DNA from: Qipengyuania flava
GTDB taxonomy: Bacteria; Pseudomonadota; Alphaproteobacteria; Sphingomonadales; Sphingomonadaceae
Reading direction: 5' to 3'
Length of the DNA stretch: 64,000 nt
NCBI RefSeq assembly: GCF_019448255.1
Contig: NZ_CP080410.1
Span: 434,001-498,000, forward strand
Positions 1 to 7,918 of this stretch are shown here, one piece after another. The stretch's first letter is position 1, and each line of letters starts with the position of its first letter. Made by a program: the position numbers and the translations under genes. The notes under the pieces were generated by a model, which saw only the letters and a list, made by a program, of their open reading frames with translations, did not search any database and had not been told where the DNA came from.

Positions 1-175
1 TGTATACGTAGTCGGCCGATGAATAGCCTTGATGGTGAGCTATCACCGCCGCTGTGACCTTCAATCGCAGGTCGTGATCAACTTCTGGATGTAATGCTAC
101 CAAGCCCAGTCCACCGACATCGATTTCGGCATCAATCAATGGTGAAAGCGCGAAACGTTTTTCCAAATCTTCCAT
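1..175 (-). CDS. hypothetical protein, 3' part cut by the window edge
   Basis: An open frame on the minus strand begins at an ATG at 175 (MEDLEKRFALSPL) and runs off the left edge after about 58 residues, so its C-terminus is not seen. The same frame stays open upstream of the ATG back to the stop of the next gene, with TTG codons that could also start it, and no strong ribosome site marks one choice. I do not recognise the family. It follows the M15-like and lectin genes on the same strand and may share their transcript. Base composition here is visibly less GC-rich than the rest of the window. Confidence 0.45.
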   Translation of the reverse strand, partial: MEDLEKRFALSPLIDAEIDVGGLGLVALHPEVDHDLRLKVTAAVIAHHQGYSSADYVY

Positions 176-229
176 CGGGCTAGCGAGATCTGCTTTCAAA
201 GAGATTTGCAACAGAGAGAATTCTGGTTC

Positions 230-805
230 TCAAGATTTTGCGCTCCACCGTCCCTTCGGCACCGCGTAGCTATCCACCCGCCGCTCCGACTTTTCGTGCC
301 ACTGCACATTGACTGCCCATAGGGTCGGGAAGAAATAGAGTGAGCCGTAATCGAGGTTCGCGTCGATCCAGCGGGCGAGGATTTGCCAGTCGCCTTCCGC
401 TTGGTGGGCATCCCAGAAATCGGGAATGACGATGCAAGCGGTCGCGCCCTTGTGCCCGTTCGCGTCGAGCCTATCCCAGATATGCCCCGCAGCGTTGGCT
501 TCGTTCGAAGCGCAATTGTAGCCCGCCTTGCCTTCGGCCTGCAGCCGGTTGCCGAGCGCATTGACCTCGGGCGAGCGATAGGCACTGCGGATGGTGATGC
601 GACCCCAGCGCTCCTGTATCGGTTCGAGCAAATTCTCACACAATCGCGTGCCGATCTCGATGGCAAGGTCTGGATCTTCGGGCGCATTCATCAGCCCGTG
701 AAACTGCGCTATCTCCGAATGCAGCATGTCGCGCATGAAGAAATGCTTCGACAGCCGGACACGCCCAAGTTTGTCGAGAGTCGAGACGCTCGTTGGTTTC
801 CGCAT
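230..805 (-). CDS. M15-type peptidase-like protein
   Basis: 191 residues with no signal peptide. The middle carries a pattern typical of the D-Ala-D-Ala carboxypeptidase / M15 (VanY-like) fold: SAYRSPEVN at about 75-83, then AGHIWDRLDANG with candidate zinc ligands His and Asp, and near the C-terminus QWHE with a second candidate His. Family knowledge suggests a zinc-dependent peptidase acting on peptidoglycan peptides, but the spacing is not the textbook one, so activity is inferred. Its ATG follows the TAG stop of the lectin gene with no intervening base, which suggests translational coupling and a joint role. It may be phage- or island-derived. Confidence 0.6.
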   Translation of the reverse strand: MRKPTSVSTLDKLGRVRLSKHFFMRDMLHSEIAQFHGLMNAPEDPDLAIEIGTRLCENLLEPIQERWGRITIRSAYRSPEVNALGNRLQAEGKAGYNCASNEANAAGHIWDRLDANGHKGATACIVIPDFWDAHQAEGDWQILARWIDANLDYGSLYFFPTLWAVNVQWHEKSERRVDSYAVPKGRWSAKS

Positions 806-1141
806 CTAGACGATGGCCCAAGCAACGCGGACCTTGTTCAGCCTCGTGTTGTCCCACGTCATAAGCCTAATCTTGAAGCTTTCCTTGCCGATATCGTGCG
901 CGGTGATTTCATAGCGCAGGTTGGACGTCGCTACCGTATCGCAGTCCATCAGGCGGATCGACAGCATGATGCGGGCGTTCTCCGGCATCGGTTGACAGAC
1001 CTCGACGGTCTTGGACCAGCACCGATGCGCGCCAGCCGGCGATTCCTCGCGCATATCGGGAAACTCGCCGCAGTCGAATTCCGCAAACTGCGGATCTAGC
1101 GCGCGCGTCTTCGCATGGTCGCATTCTGGACAAGCTGCCAT
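806..1141 (-). CDS. H-type lectin domain protein
   Basis: 111 residues from an ATG at 1141; GAGG lies 9 bases upstream and a TTG one codon earlier is the alternative start. The C-terminal 60-70 residues match the H-type lectin (discoidin/helix pomatia agglutinin) pattern: a beta strand with SIRLMDCD, then RYEITAHDIGKESFKIRLMTW and the closing VRVAWAIV. Such domains bind N-acetylgalactosamine-type sugars. The N-terminus has a CPEC pair and further cysteines that could bind metal or form disulfides. It is directly joined to the M15-like gene, so a sugar-binding plus wall-cutting pair is plausible. The domain call is by eye. Confidence 0.6.
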   Translation of the reverse strand: MAACPECDHAKTRALDPQFAEFDCGEFPDMREESPAGAHRCWSKTVEVCQPMPENARIMLSIRLMDCDTVATSNLRYEITAHDIGKESFKIRLMTWDNTRLNKVRVAWAIV

Positions 1142-1318
1142 CAACTCTCTCCTCTCTGAAGGCGATGTGAGTTTCAGCTTGGCGCATGGCTAAGAGAAAG
1201 ATTGGAAATTGCCGCCAAAGCCTGTTGACCAACCAACTTTGATCCACCGCAACGACGCTCCGCGCCCGATCGCTAGCATCGCTTCTCACAGACCACGCAA
1301 GAGAAGGATGCACCCCCG

Positions 1319-1573
1319 ATGTCGCAGCACACCCCCAACGAACTCACCGAGATCTTCAAGCGCGACCGGGATCTGCTGACGCGATTGAAGCGCGAGGATG
1401 CGCATTACGCGCGGCTGGCGGAGGAGTACCACGCATTGAACCGCGAGGTGCACCGGATCGAGGCGGAAACCGAGGCGGCGAGCGATGCGCGCGTCGAAGC
1501 GCTCAAGAAGCAGCGCCTCGCCCTGCTCGATACGATCACCGCCATCGTCAAAGCGGCCCGCGCCGAGGCCTGA
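1319..1573 (+). CDS. YdcH family protein (DUF465)
   Basis: 84-residue, highly charged, mostly helical protein with the DUF465/YdcH arrangement: LTEIFKRDRDLLTRLKREDAHYARLAEEYHALNREVHRIE followed by a second helix rich in Glu, Ala and Lys. It has no membrane segment or signal, so it is probably a cytoplasmic coiled-coil hairpin. Family function is unknown. The ATG at 1319 is preceded by GAGAAGGA about 9 bases upstream. A small membrane-anchored protein follows 94 bp downstream on the same strand, but nothing links their roles. Confidence 0.85.
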   Translation: MSQHTPNELTEIFKRDRDLLTRLKREDAHYARLAEEYHALNREVHRIEAETEAASDARVEALKKQRLALLDTITAIVKAARAEA

Positions 1574-1667
1574 GCGCACGCGGCGAGCGCGCGCCGTGCC
1601 GGGGGGCTACGGAACATCCTGCACGCCCAATCCATTGATAGGGCAAAGCAAACAGGAGAAGCCCCCC

Positions 1668-1967
1668 ATGACCGATCCGGTCCCCAACCCCAATCCGACG
1701 ACCCGCTGGCTGTGGGTCGGCGTCATCGCGCTGCTCGCGGTTGTCGCCGTCATCATGTTCCTCAACCCCGATGGCGACGAGAGCCTTGAGACGATCCCGG
1801 ACTCCGCGATCACCACGCAGGAAGAGCGGATCAACCAGCCGATCGACATCAACGAACCGGGCGAGGAATCGATCGACGAACTGCTGAAATCGGAGCCGAC
1901 GGACGACACCACCATGGTCGATCCGATCGTCGTCGAAGAAGACGAAGGCCTCGAACCCGGCGAATAA
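1668..1967 (+). CDS. small membrane-anchored acidic protein, unknown function
   Basis: 99 residues from an ATG at 1668 with CAGGAGAAG about 7 bases upstream. A short Pro/Asn-rich N-terminus is followed by one hydrophobic helix (WLWVGVIALLAVVAVIMFL, about 16-34), then a very acidic tail ending EDEGLEPGE. The tail contains many Glu/Asp and no cysteine, suggesting a single-pass inner-membrane protein with a periplasmic acidic tail. I do not recognise a family. A strong hairpin follows at 1982-2007. Confidence 0.7.
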   Translation: MTDPVPNPNPTTRWLWVGVIALLAVVAVIMFLNPDGDESLETIPDSAITTQEERINQPIDINEPGEESIDELLKSEPTDDTTMVDPIVVEEDEGLEPGE

Positions 1968-1981
1968 GCAGTCCACACCAC

Positions 1982-2007
1982 GCGCCGCGCCCTGATCGGC
2001 GCGGCGC
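1982..2007. terminator. hairpin between convergent genes
   Basis: Perfect 10-bp inverted repeat GCGCCGCGCC / GGCGCGGCGC with the 6-base loop CTGATC, placed between the ends of two convergent genes (stops at 1967 and 2037). There is no clear T-run on either side, so it is a probable bidirectional transcript end or processing hairpin rather than a classic intrinsic terminator. Confidence 0.55.
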
Positions 2008-2036
2008 CTGGCCGGAATGGCAGCGGAAGGCGCGCC

Positions 2037-3602
2037 CTAGTTGCGCGCCTTCACGTCGTTCTGGATCCCGCGCCAGCCGCGCGCCCGCAGCGATTCCGCC
2101 CAGCCGACAACTTCGGCATATTCGGGACTGGCGGCGCGATTGACGCTTTCGTCCGGATCAATCGTCTTGTCGTACAGCTCGCGGGCCTTGACCGCTCCGG
2201 TCCGCCGGTCGGTCCATACCGTGTAGCGATAGCGGCCCATGTTCAGCGATTCCCCGACGGTCGTGAAGGGCTTCGCCCCGCGGACCGTGAAGGAGAAGGA
2301 GGCGCGCTTCCAATCCGTGCCTGGCGTGTCGAGGACGGGGAGGAAGGACAAGCCCTCCACCGTATCGGGCGCGGAAAGGCCCATCATCTCGGCAATCGTG
2401 GGGAAGATATCGACCGTCTCAACGATGGCGCGCTCGCGGCGCCCGCCGGCCTCGGCCAGGCTCGGGGAGCGGATGATCAGCGGCACACGCGTGTCGAGCG
2501 TGTGGTTCGACCATTTGCCCCACACACCGTTGTCGCCAAGCCGGTAGCCATGGTCGCTCCACAGGACCACCATGGTGTTGTGCGCAAGGCCGGCTTCTTC
2601 CAGCCCTTTCAGCAGCTCGCCTACCTGGCGATCTGCGAAGGAGACCGACGCCATGTAGCCCCAGCGCAGGGTCGTGGCCACGCTCTCGGGCAGGTTGTTG
2701 CCGTACTGCTTGATTTCGGAGTGGTTGATAAACTCGTTCTGGGCCGGCATCGCGAAACGGGGCGCACCGGTCTGCCCTGCCGGATTGATCGGCTTCGGAA
2801 GCCGGTCTGCGGAATAGAGGTTCCAGTCCTGCTCCGGAACGATCCAGTTCAGGTGCGGACGGTGAATGCCAACCGCCATGAAGAACCTGTCCGGCTTCTC
2901 GGCAAGACTGCCCATATGCTCGACCGCCGCCGCGACATTCGCCTCGTCAGGAAGGGGCGTGTCCGAGGTCCATCGCAGGGTCGTATGCTTATGCTGCCCG
3001 TCGCTGGTCAGCAGCTCGTTGGCTACGAGGAAATTGTAGTCTTCGTTCTCGCCCACGCGGTCCCATGCGTCCGCATCGTCCTGCCAGATGTGGTAGACTT
3101 TGCCGAAGGAGGAGGTCGTGAACTCGTTCGCCTTGAACAGGTCCGGCAGGGTCACGCCATTGAGGAACGTCGTGTGGACCTGGAAGGCAGCGCCCATCTC
3201 GATCTGCTCGACCGTCGGGCGCTTGCCGGTCAGGAACGACATGCGCGACGGTGTGCAGGCCGCAAAGTGTACATAGGCGTTTTCGAACAGCACACCTTCG
3301 CTGGCCAGACTATCGATATTCGGCGTTACGGCCCACGGGCTACCGTAGGCGCCGACTTCAGTCCGCAAGTCGTCGATCATGATGACCAGCACATTCTGGA
3401 GACCATCGATATCGCTGATGCGCGTGGGTGTCGGCGTTGGAGTAGGGGTGGGCGTCGGCGACGGCGTTGGTGTGGGCGAGGGCACCGGCGTCGCTGTCTG
3501 GACCGGGGGTGCCGGCGAGCCGCCGCTATCCCCACCGCCGCAGGATGCCACACACAAAGCAAGCGCGAGAGTACTCGCGCGGCCCAAGAATTGCCGACCC
3601 AT
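2037..3602 (-). CDS. sulfatase lipoprotein (iduronate-2-sulfatase-like)
   Basis: 521 residues. The N-terminus is a lipoprotein signal ending V-A-S-C21, followed by a Gly/Ser patch and a Thr-Pro repeat linker at about 41-60, so the enzyme is probably tethered outside the cytoplasm. The alkaline-phosphatase-superfamily domain starts with VLVIMIDDL (metal-binding D77/D78) and holds the sulfatase signature C116-T-P-S-R, whose Cys must be converted to formylglycine. Later motifs HRPH, SDHG and GKWSNH support the iduronate-2-sulfatase-like branch. Substrate is unknown, probably a sulfated glycan. No formylglycine-generating enzyme lies nearby, so activation must come from elsewhere. Confidence 0.88.
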   Translation of the reverse strand: MGRQFLGRASTLALALCVASCGGGDSGGSPAPPVQTATPVPSPTPTPSPTPTPTPTPTPTRISDIDGLQNVLVIMIDDLRTEVGAYGSPWAVTPNIDSLASEGVLFENAYVHFAACTPSRMSFLTGKRPTVEQIEMGAAFQVHTTFLNGVTLPDLFKANEFTTSSFGKVYHIWQDDADAWDRVGENEDYNFLVANELLTSDGQHKHTTLRWTSDTPLPDEANVAAAVEHMGSLAEKPDRFFMAVGIHRPHLNWIVPEQDWNLYSADRLPKPINPAGQTGAPRFAMPAQNEFINHSEIKQYGNNLPESVATTLRWGYMASVSFADRQVGELLKGLEEAGLAHNTMVVLWSDHGYRLGDNGVWGKWSNHTLDTRVPLIIRSPSLAEAGGRRERAIVETVDIFPTIAEMMGLSAPDTVEGLSFLPVLDTPGTDWKRASFSFTVRGAKPFTTVGESLNMGRYRYTVWTDRRTGAVKARELYDKTIDPDESVNRAASPEYAEVVGWAESLRARGWRGIQNDVKARN

Positions 3603-3846
3603 AACTGATTTGCGCCCCTAAAAAGTCCGAAGTGCCTTTTCCATGGAGGCGCGTGAAAGTAAATATGGAAACTTGTACTATCCGGGCAAATATTGCGGTT
3701 CCTCCAGGCCCACAACGGTGCAGTCAAAACTCCATACGAATACGGCAAGCTTTGCGAGCCTGCGGTACAGGCTGTGGGCCATGGCCGGATCTACCTGTGT
3801 AGCGCGCACGTCACCCTCCCAAGAGAAAGACGAACCCCCAATCGGC

Positions 3847-4407
3847 CTAGCACCAGCCTCCACGGCTGCCGCCATTGTAGGGCCTTGCGAGCCCATCGGC
3901 GACAAGCACATCGGCCGCGTATTCGCGCGATCCGTCGGGGAAGTGCCGATACACTTCGCGCAGCTGGCGGCCGTACTGGTCCCGCGGCCTATCGATGCGC
4001 GTGCGCGTGGTGACGCGGCCCGCGTTCAGCCAGCGCAGCATCCGCTCCTTCGCTCTCAAGGCAAGAGCGGACTCGCCATCGCAGCGGCCCTCGATTTCCG
4101 GAGTGTCGAGGCCGAGTATCCGGACCCTTTCGGATCCGATCCGGATCGTGTCGCCGTCAACAACGCAGTAGTGGCCGCGACCCCTACCGCAGGGCGTCCA
4201 GCGTGCGTCGAGGGTGACGGGTTCGGTGGTCATGATATCGGGCGTTCGCACAAGGTTCGGTTCTCGCCAGAGGGCGAGGACTGTCGCCAGTGCGATCAGG
4301 AAGAGCCACGGGCGGACGGCAACAAAAGCGCTCTGCCACCCGTTCGTGCTGCTTCGCGAAGCCGCTTTGCGACGCCGTTTGCGATCGAACTTCAGGACTT
4401 TGCCCAT
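3847..4407 (-). CDS. staphylococcal-type thermonuclease, membrane-anchored
   Basis: 186 residues from an ATG at 4407 with AGGAAA 7 bases upstream. The N-terminus is very basic (KFDRKRRRK) and is followed by one hydrophobic helix at about 33-47. The SNase domain contains VVDGDT (D84, D86), R96-I-L-G-L-D-T-P-E104 and DQYGRQL near 143-149, which match the calcium-binding and catalytic residues of Staphylococcus nuclease. It is predicted to cut DNA or RNA on the periplasmic side. It is 32 bp downstream of a lipoprotein gene on the same strand and may be co-transcribed. The 244 bp between it and the sulfatase gene show nothing recognisable. Confidence 0.82.
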   Translation of the reverse strand: MGKVLKFDRKRRRKAASRSSTNGWQSAFVAVRPWLFLIALATVLALWREPNLVRTPDIMTTEPVTLDARWTPCGRGRGHYCVVDGDTIRIGSERVRILGLDTPEIEGRCDGESALALRAKERMLRWLNAGRVTTRTRIDRPRDQYGRQLREVYRHFPDGSREYAADVLVADGLARPYNGGSRGGWC

Positions 4408-4439
4408 GGCGATTTCCTGGCTGTTGCGTTCCTGCGCGC

Positions 4440-5102
4440 CTACCAGCCCCAGGCGGGCGGGGGCGCGGCTACGGGCGCGGTCGCGTCCATCTCGACACGG
4501 AACAGGCGCGTCGGGTCGTTCTTGCGGGTGAGCTGGTAGACAAAGCCTGCGTCCGGCGTACCGGCTGCGTCCACCTCCACGCGCCACACATTGGTGAGCG
4601 ATGCGTCGAGGCCTTCGCGGGTGAAGAGGGCGATGCTCTCTTCGTCGACCGGGAAATCCTGCCCGCCCGCGCTGCCCGTGTCCCCCGGCGCGGTGGTGCC
4701 GCCGTAGAAGGTCACGGCGTCCACTTCGCCGTCGCTGTGGCGGTGGTCGTGCTTGAGCGTGATCGGACCGTTGCCGTCCTCGTAGATGTCGCGCGTGAGG
4801 ATCCAGGTGCGACTGCGGTCCCAGCCGCCTTCCTCCTCGGGATTTTCGACGTGAAAGGCGATGGCGATCCGCTCGTCTTCGCATTCGGCCCAATGCGCGA
4901 TCATGCGCTTGCCCATCCAGTCGGCGTCGCGCTCGTCCTCGCTGGCGATGCCGCCCTCGTAGGCCTTGCCGCAATGGCTCGACAGCGCGCTCCAGAACGC
5001 CTCCTGCGGTGTCTCGGCGCGCGGGGCCAGGGGCTGCGGGTCTTCGGTGCAGGCGGAAAGGGCGAGGGCGGCAATTGCCGCGGCAAGGGTGCGAATGGTC
5101 AT
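4440..5102 (-). CDS. hypothetical lipoprotein
   Basis: 220 residues with a lipoprotein signal: TIRTLAAAIAALALSAC, lipobox L-S-A-C18. The mature part is acidic and looks globular, with paired features such as HWAECEDERIAIAFHVE, TWILTRDIYED and LKHDHRHSDGEVDAVTFYGG. I do not recognise a named family; similar proteins occur as hypotheticals in Erythrobacteraceae. It diverges from the gene at 5199, with an operator-like palindrome in the shared upstream region. Confidence 0.75.
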   Translation of the reverse strand: MTIRTLAAAIAALALSACTEDPQPLAPRAETPQEAFWSALSSHCGKAYEGGIASEDERDADWMGKRMIAHWAECEDERIAIAFHVENPEEEGGWDRSRTWILTRDIYEDGNGPITLKHDHRHSDGEVDAVTFYGGTTAPGDTGSAGGQDFPVDEESIALFTREGLDASLTNVWRVEVDAAGTPDAGFVYQLTRKNDPTRLFRVEMDATAPVAAPPPAWGW

Positions 5103-5160
5103 AATGCGAGCCTACTGCCCTTGCCGGCAAAGGGAAACGCCTTGCGTGCGCACCGCCGCG

Positions 5161-5182
5161 GTGTATTGTATAAGTAATACAC
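5161..5182. promoter_or_regulatory. interrupted palindrome, candidate operator
   Basis: Perfect 7-bp inverted repeat GTGTATT-N8-AATACAC inside an AT-rich patch between two divergent starts (5102 minus, 5199 plus). The core TGTATTGTATAAG also resembles promoter elements. The symmetry and size fit the binding site of a dimeric helix-turn-helix repressor of the GntR type, but no such regulator is encoded nearby. Confidence 0.5.
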
Positions 5183-5198
5183 AATGGAGAGATGCCCG

Positions 5199-5750
5199 AT
5201 GCTAACCACCCTCGCCTCCGTGCTGCTATTCGCCCAGGCCGCCGCCGATACGCCGCCCGCCATGCCGCGCGGCGATGCTCTGCGCGAACAGATCGAGCGC
5301 AACGACGCGCAGCTGTTCTGGGGCTTCTTCGAGGGCTGCGACCCGGACGCTGTCGCCGAGCTCATTCATCCGGACTTCCGCATGCTGCACGACCTCGTCG
5401 GCATGCCGGCCTCGAGCGGCGCGCAAATGGTCGATCAGTCGCGCGAGCAATGCGCCAGGCGCGCGCCCGGCGGGGACGCAGAAGGCTACAAGAACCGCCG
5501 CCTGCTCGTCCCCGGCTCACGCCGTATCCAGCGCCTCGGCGATTGGGGCGTGCTGGAGGAGGGGCATCACACCTTCCACGAATGGCGCGCCTCCCTGAAC
5601 GATGGACAGGGCGGCTGGGAGATGACCGGCGGCGGGCGCTATATCCATTCCTGGCAGTGGATGCCCGAAGAAGGGGCCTTCCGCCTGCTCGAAAGCCTGA
5701 GCGTGGATCACGGGCCCGCCATGCCCTACCCGCCGGCAGGGGCGGACTAG
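5199..5750 (+). CDS. exported protein with NTF2/DUF4440-like fold
   Basis: 183 residues from the ATG at 5199, chosen over one five codons earlier because GGAGAG lies 8 bases upstream of it. A short signal peptide (LTTLASVLLFAQAAA) is followed by the opening typical of DUF4440/SnoaL-like proteins: LFWGFFEGCDPDAVAELIHPDFRMLHD, with later strands GRYIHSWQWMPEEGAFRLLE. Family members are small cone-shaped barrels, some enzymes and some binding proteins. The role here is unknown. It converges with the SDR gene, with stops 4 bp apart. Confidence 0.7.
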   Translation: MLTTLASVLLFAQAAADTPPAMPRGDALREQIERNDAQLFWGFFEGCDPDAVAELIHPDFRMLHDLVGMPASSGAQMVDQSREQCARRAPGGDAEGYKNRRLLVPGSRRIQRLGDWGVLEEGHHTFHEWRASLNDGQGGWEMTGGGRYIHSWQWMPEEGAFRLLESLSVDHGPAMPYPPAGAD

Positions 5751-5754
5751 CGCC

Positions 5755-6600
5755 TCAGCGTTCGGGCGTGCGGTCGCGGATACGGTCGAAACCGGCGGTG
5801 ATGTTGGCGAAGCGCTCCGCGATCACCGGCTCGAACTCGGTGTCGGTGAAGATATAGGGCCAGTCGCCCTCGATGCCTTCGCGCACCAGTTCGCCGACAT
5901 AGCGCGGGTCGATCCCGTTCTCGATCGCGGCGCGTGCGACCTGGACGAATTCGGAAGCTGCGTCTTCCTCGTTCATTTCCTCGATCTCGCCATAGCGGTC
6001 AGGCAGCGCGCGGCGCGAATCCATGATCTGCGTGCGGATGAAGCCCGGGCACAGGACCGAGACGCCAATTCCGCGCAGCGCCAACTGCGGGCGCAGACCC
6101 TCGGACAGGGCGACCACGCCGTATTTGGTGACGTTGTAGGACGGCCCGACTGCGGCCATCAGGCCTGCAATGCTGGCGGTGGAGACGATATGTCCGCCCT
6201 CGCCATGGCTCTCGATCAGGGGGCCGAAGATTTCGATCCCCCAGACGACACTCATCAGGTTCACGCCGATGGTCCAGTCCCAGCTGGCGTCGGTCCACTC
6301 GCCGTATTCGCCGCCGCCGCCGACCCCGGCGTTGTTGACCACGATATGGACCTTGCCGAAGCGTTCGATCGTCTCGTCAGCGGCCGCGCGCAGCTCGTCC
6401 TTGAGCGACACATCGGCGCGCACGCCCGCCACATCGGCGTTTGTGGCCGCGAGGCCGTCTACCGCGGCGCCCAGCGCAGCCTCGTCAATGTCGCACAGCA
6501 TCACCTTGACCCCGGCGGCGGCCAGCGCCTGCGCAATCCCGAGGCCGATCCCAGATCCTGCCCCGGTAACGAACGCGACCTTGCCTTCGAGCTTTTCCAT
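5755..6600 (-). CDS. short-chain dehydrogenase/reductase (SDR)
   Basis: 281 residues from an ATG at 6600 preceded by GGGAGAGAG. A Rossmann nucleotide-binding motif TGAGSGIG is at about 12-19, the NNAG motif near 90, and the catalytic Ser with Y-N-V-T-K (YxxxK) near 140-165, so it should be an active NAD(P)-dependent oxidoreductase of the classical SDR group. An Asp after the second strand (MLCDIDE) favours NAD(H). Substrate is unknown. It diverges from a sulfotransferase gene 127 bp away; a shared pathway is possible but not shown. Confidence 0.85.
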   Translation of the reverse strand: MEKLEGKVAFVTGAGSGIGLGIAQALAAAGVKVMLCDIDEAALGAAVDGLAATNADVAGVRADVSLKDELRAAADETIERFGKVHIVVNNAGVGGGGEYGEWTDASWDWTIGVNLMSVVWGIEIFGPLIESHGEGGHIVSTASIAGLMAAVGPSYNVTKYGVVALSEGLRPQLALRGIGVSVLCPGFIRTQIMDSRRALPDRYGEIEEMNEEDAASEFVQVARAAIENGIDPRYVGELVREGIEGDWPYIFTDTEFEPVIAERFANITAGFDRIRDRTPER

Positions 6601-6726
6601 CCGACTCTCTCCCTCTCTCTCGGCCAGCACGATGGACGCGCGCGGTCCGGTTCGCAACGTCCCTTTGCGCAAGCGGGCGTGCGTGCCATACTCCCGCCTG
6701 TCGCGCATGTAGGAGAGGGGGACAGC

Positions 6727-7638
6727 ATGACGGCAGGATTGGGGCGCCGTGCCCGCACGGTCGAAGAAATCGGGATGAACATGGGCGCTGCGGCGCAGAT
6801 CCCGGCGCAGCACTTCAAGCCGCTGGAATCGCAGCCCGGCGATGTCTTCATCACCAGCTGGGCCAAGAGCGGCACCACGATGATGCAACAGATGTTCCAC
6901 CAGCTGCGCATGGGCGCTGCCACTGGCGCGGGCGACATGGACTTCGACGACATCAGCCGCATGACGCCGTGGGAGGATACAGGCGCGCTCATCGACCATG
7001 ACGTCAACGGCGCCCAGCGCGCCGAGCCGCGCGGCTTCAAGTCGCACCGCGAATATGAGCGTTTGCCGGAGGGGTGCCGCTATGTCGTCACCCTGCGCGA
7101 TCCGCACGAGACCTACGTGTCCTTCTACCGTTTCTTCAGCGGCTGGCATTTCGAGCCCGGCGCGATCTCGATGGAAGACTTCTTCCCGATGTGGATGATG
7201 GGCGGCCCGGGCGGCTGCGACTATTACACGCATCTGCTCAGCTGGTACGCCCGCAAGGACGAACCCGACACACTGCTCGCCACTTACAAGTGGGCGGTGA
7301 AAAACAAGCGCGCGATGATCGAACGGCTGGCGCGCTTCCTCGGGATCGAACCGACCGACGCGCTGCTCGCCCTGGTCGAGGAGCATACGTCGCGCGAGTT
7401 CATGGTCGCGCACAAGGATCGCTTCGACGACGCGATGGTCGCCAAGGCGCTCGAAGAAAAGGTCGGCATTCCCGCGGCGAGCGATTCCAGCAAAGTCCAG
7501 GCCGAGGGCAGCGATGCCAAGGTCGTCCCGCCCTCCATCGCCCAGCAGATCGACGCGCTCTGGGCCGAGCGGGTGGCACCGGCGACCGGACACGCCGATT
7601 TCGCCAGCCTTGCGGCGGCTATCGATCCCCCGGCCTAG
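6727..7638 (+). CDS. sulfotransferase family protein
   Basis: 303 residues. The PAPS 5'-phosphosulfate loop is visible as SWAKSGTT at about 44-51, followed by a helix, and the 3'-phosphate region as VVTLRDPHETYVSFYRFFSGW near 118-138, the arrangement of cytosolic-type sulfotransferases. The late motif LGIE with a basic stretch before it (KNKRAMIERLARFLGIE) is also typical. It should transfer sulfate from PAPS to an alcohol or amine; the acceptor is not predictable. A sulfatase lies about 3 kb to the left. Confidence 0.85.
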   Translation: MTAGLGRRARTVEEIGMNMGAAAQIPAQHFKPLESQPGDVFITSWAKSGTTMMQQMFHQLRMGAATGAGDMDFDDISRMTPWEDTGALIDHDVNGAQRAEPRGFKSHREYERLPEGCRYVVTLRDPHETYVSFYRFFSGWHFEPGAISMEDFFPMWMMGGPGGCDYYTHLLSWYARKDEPDTLLATYKWAVKNKRAMIERLARFLGIEPTDALLALVEEHTSREFMVAHKDRFDDAMVAKALEEKVGIPAASDSSKVQAEGSDAKVVPPSIAQQIDALWAERVAPATGHADFASLAAAIDPPA

Positions 7639-7647
7639 GGGAGAGGA

Positions 7648-7794
7648 TCAGGCGTTTTTCGGATCGGCGCGGCGGTCGCGGCCGCTGCGGCGCTCGCCTT
7701 CGCGGCGGTCGTCGAACGCGATCGCGACCTGCTCGACACGGCGGTCGGTGCCGCGACGGTCGGACGAGCGGGCGCGCTGGTGTGCGTGTGCCAT
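7648..7794 (-). CDS. 48-residue basic/acidic repeat peptide, unknown
   Basis: A short frame from an ATG at 7794 with a strong site GGAGGGA 7 bases upstream, ending at 7648. The product is 48 residues with repeated R-R pairs: RSSDRRGTDRR, then VEQVAIAFDDRREGERRSGRDRR. It lies between a plus-strand sulfotransferase end and the plus-strand argB start. It has no signal or membrane helix and could be a nucleic-acid-binding or regulatory small protein. The strong ribosome site and clean frame support it; no homology was tested. Confidence 0.55.
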   Translation of the reverse strand: MAHAHQRARSSDRRGTDRRVEQVAIAFDDRREGERRSGRDRRADPKNA

Positions 7795-7918
7795 GGTCTG
7801 TCCCTCCTCGGGGTTTGTGATGGCGGCGGTATAGTGGCACCGCCTTGCCAGCGGGTTAAGCGCGCTTTCGGGGCGTTAACCTTTGCCTCCCGGCGTGTGC
7901 ATCGCTAATCGGCAGCGC

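Noticed and set aside
3420-3500. Short tandem-like repeats that could suggest CRISPR or a satellite
   Set aside because: They encode the Thr-Pro linker of the sulfatase and follow its reading frame; there are no spacers.
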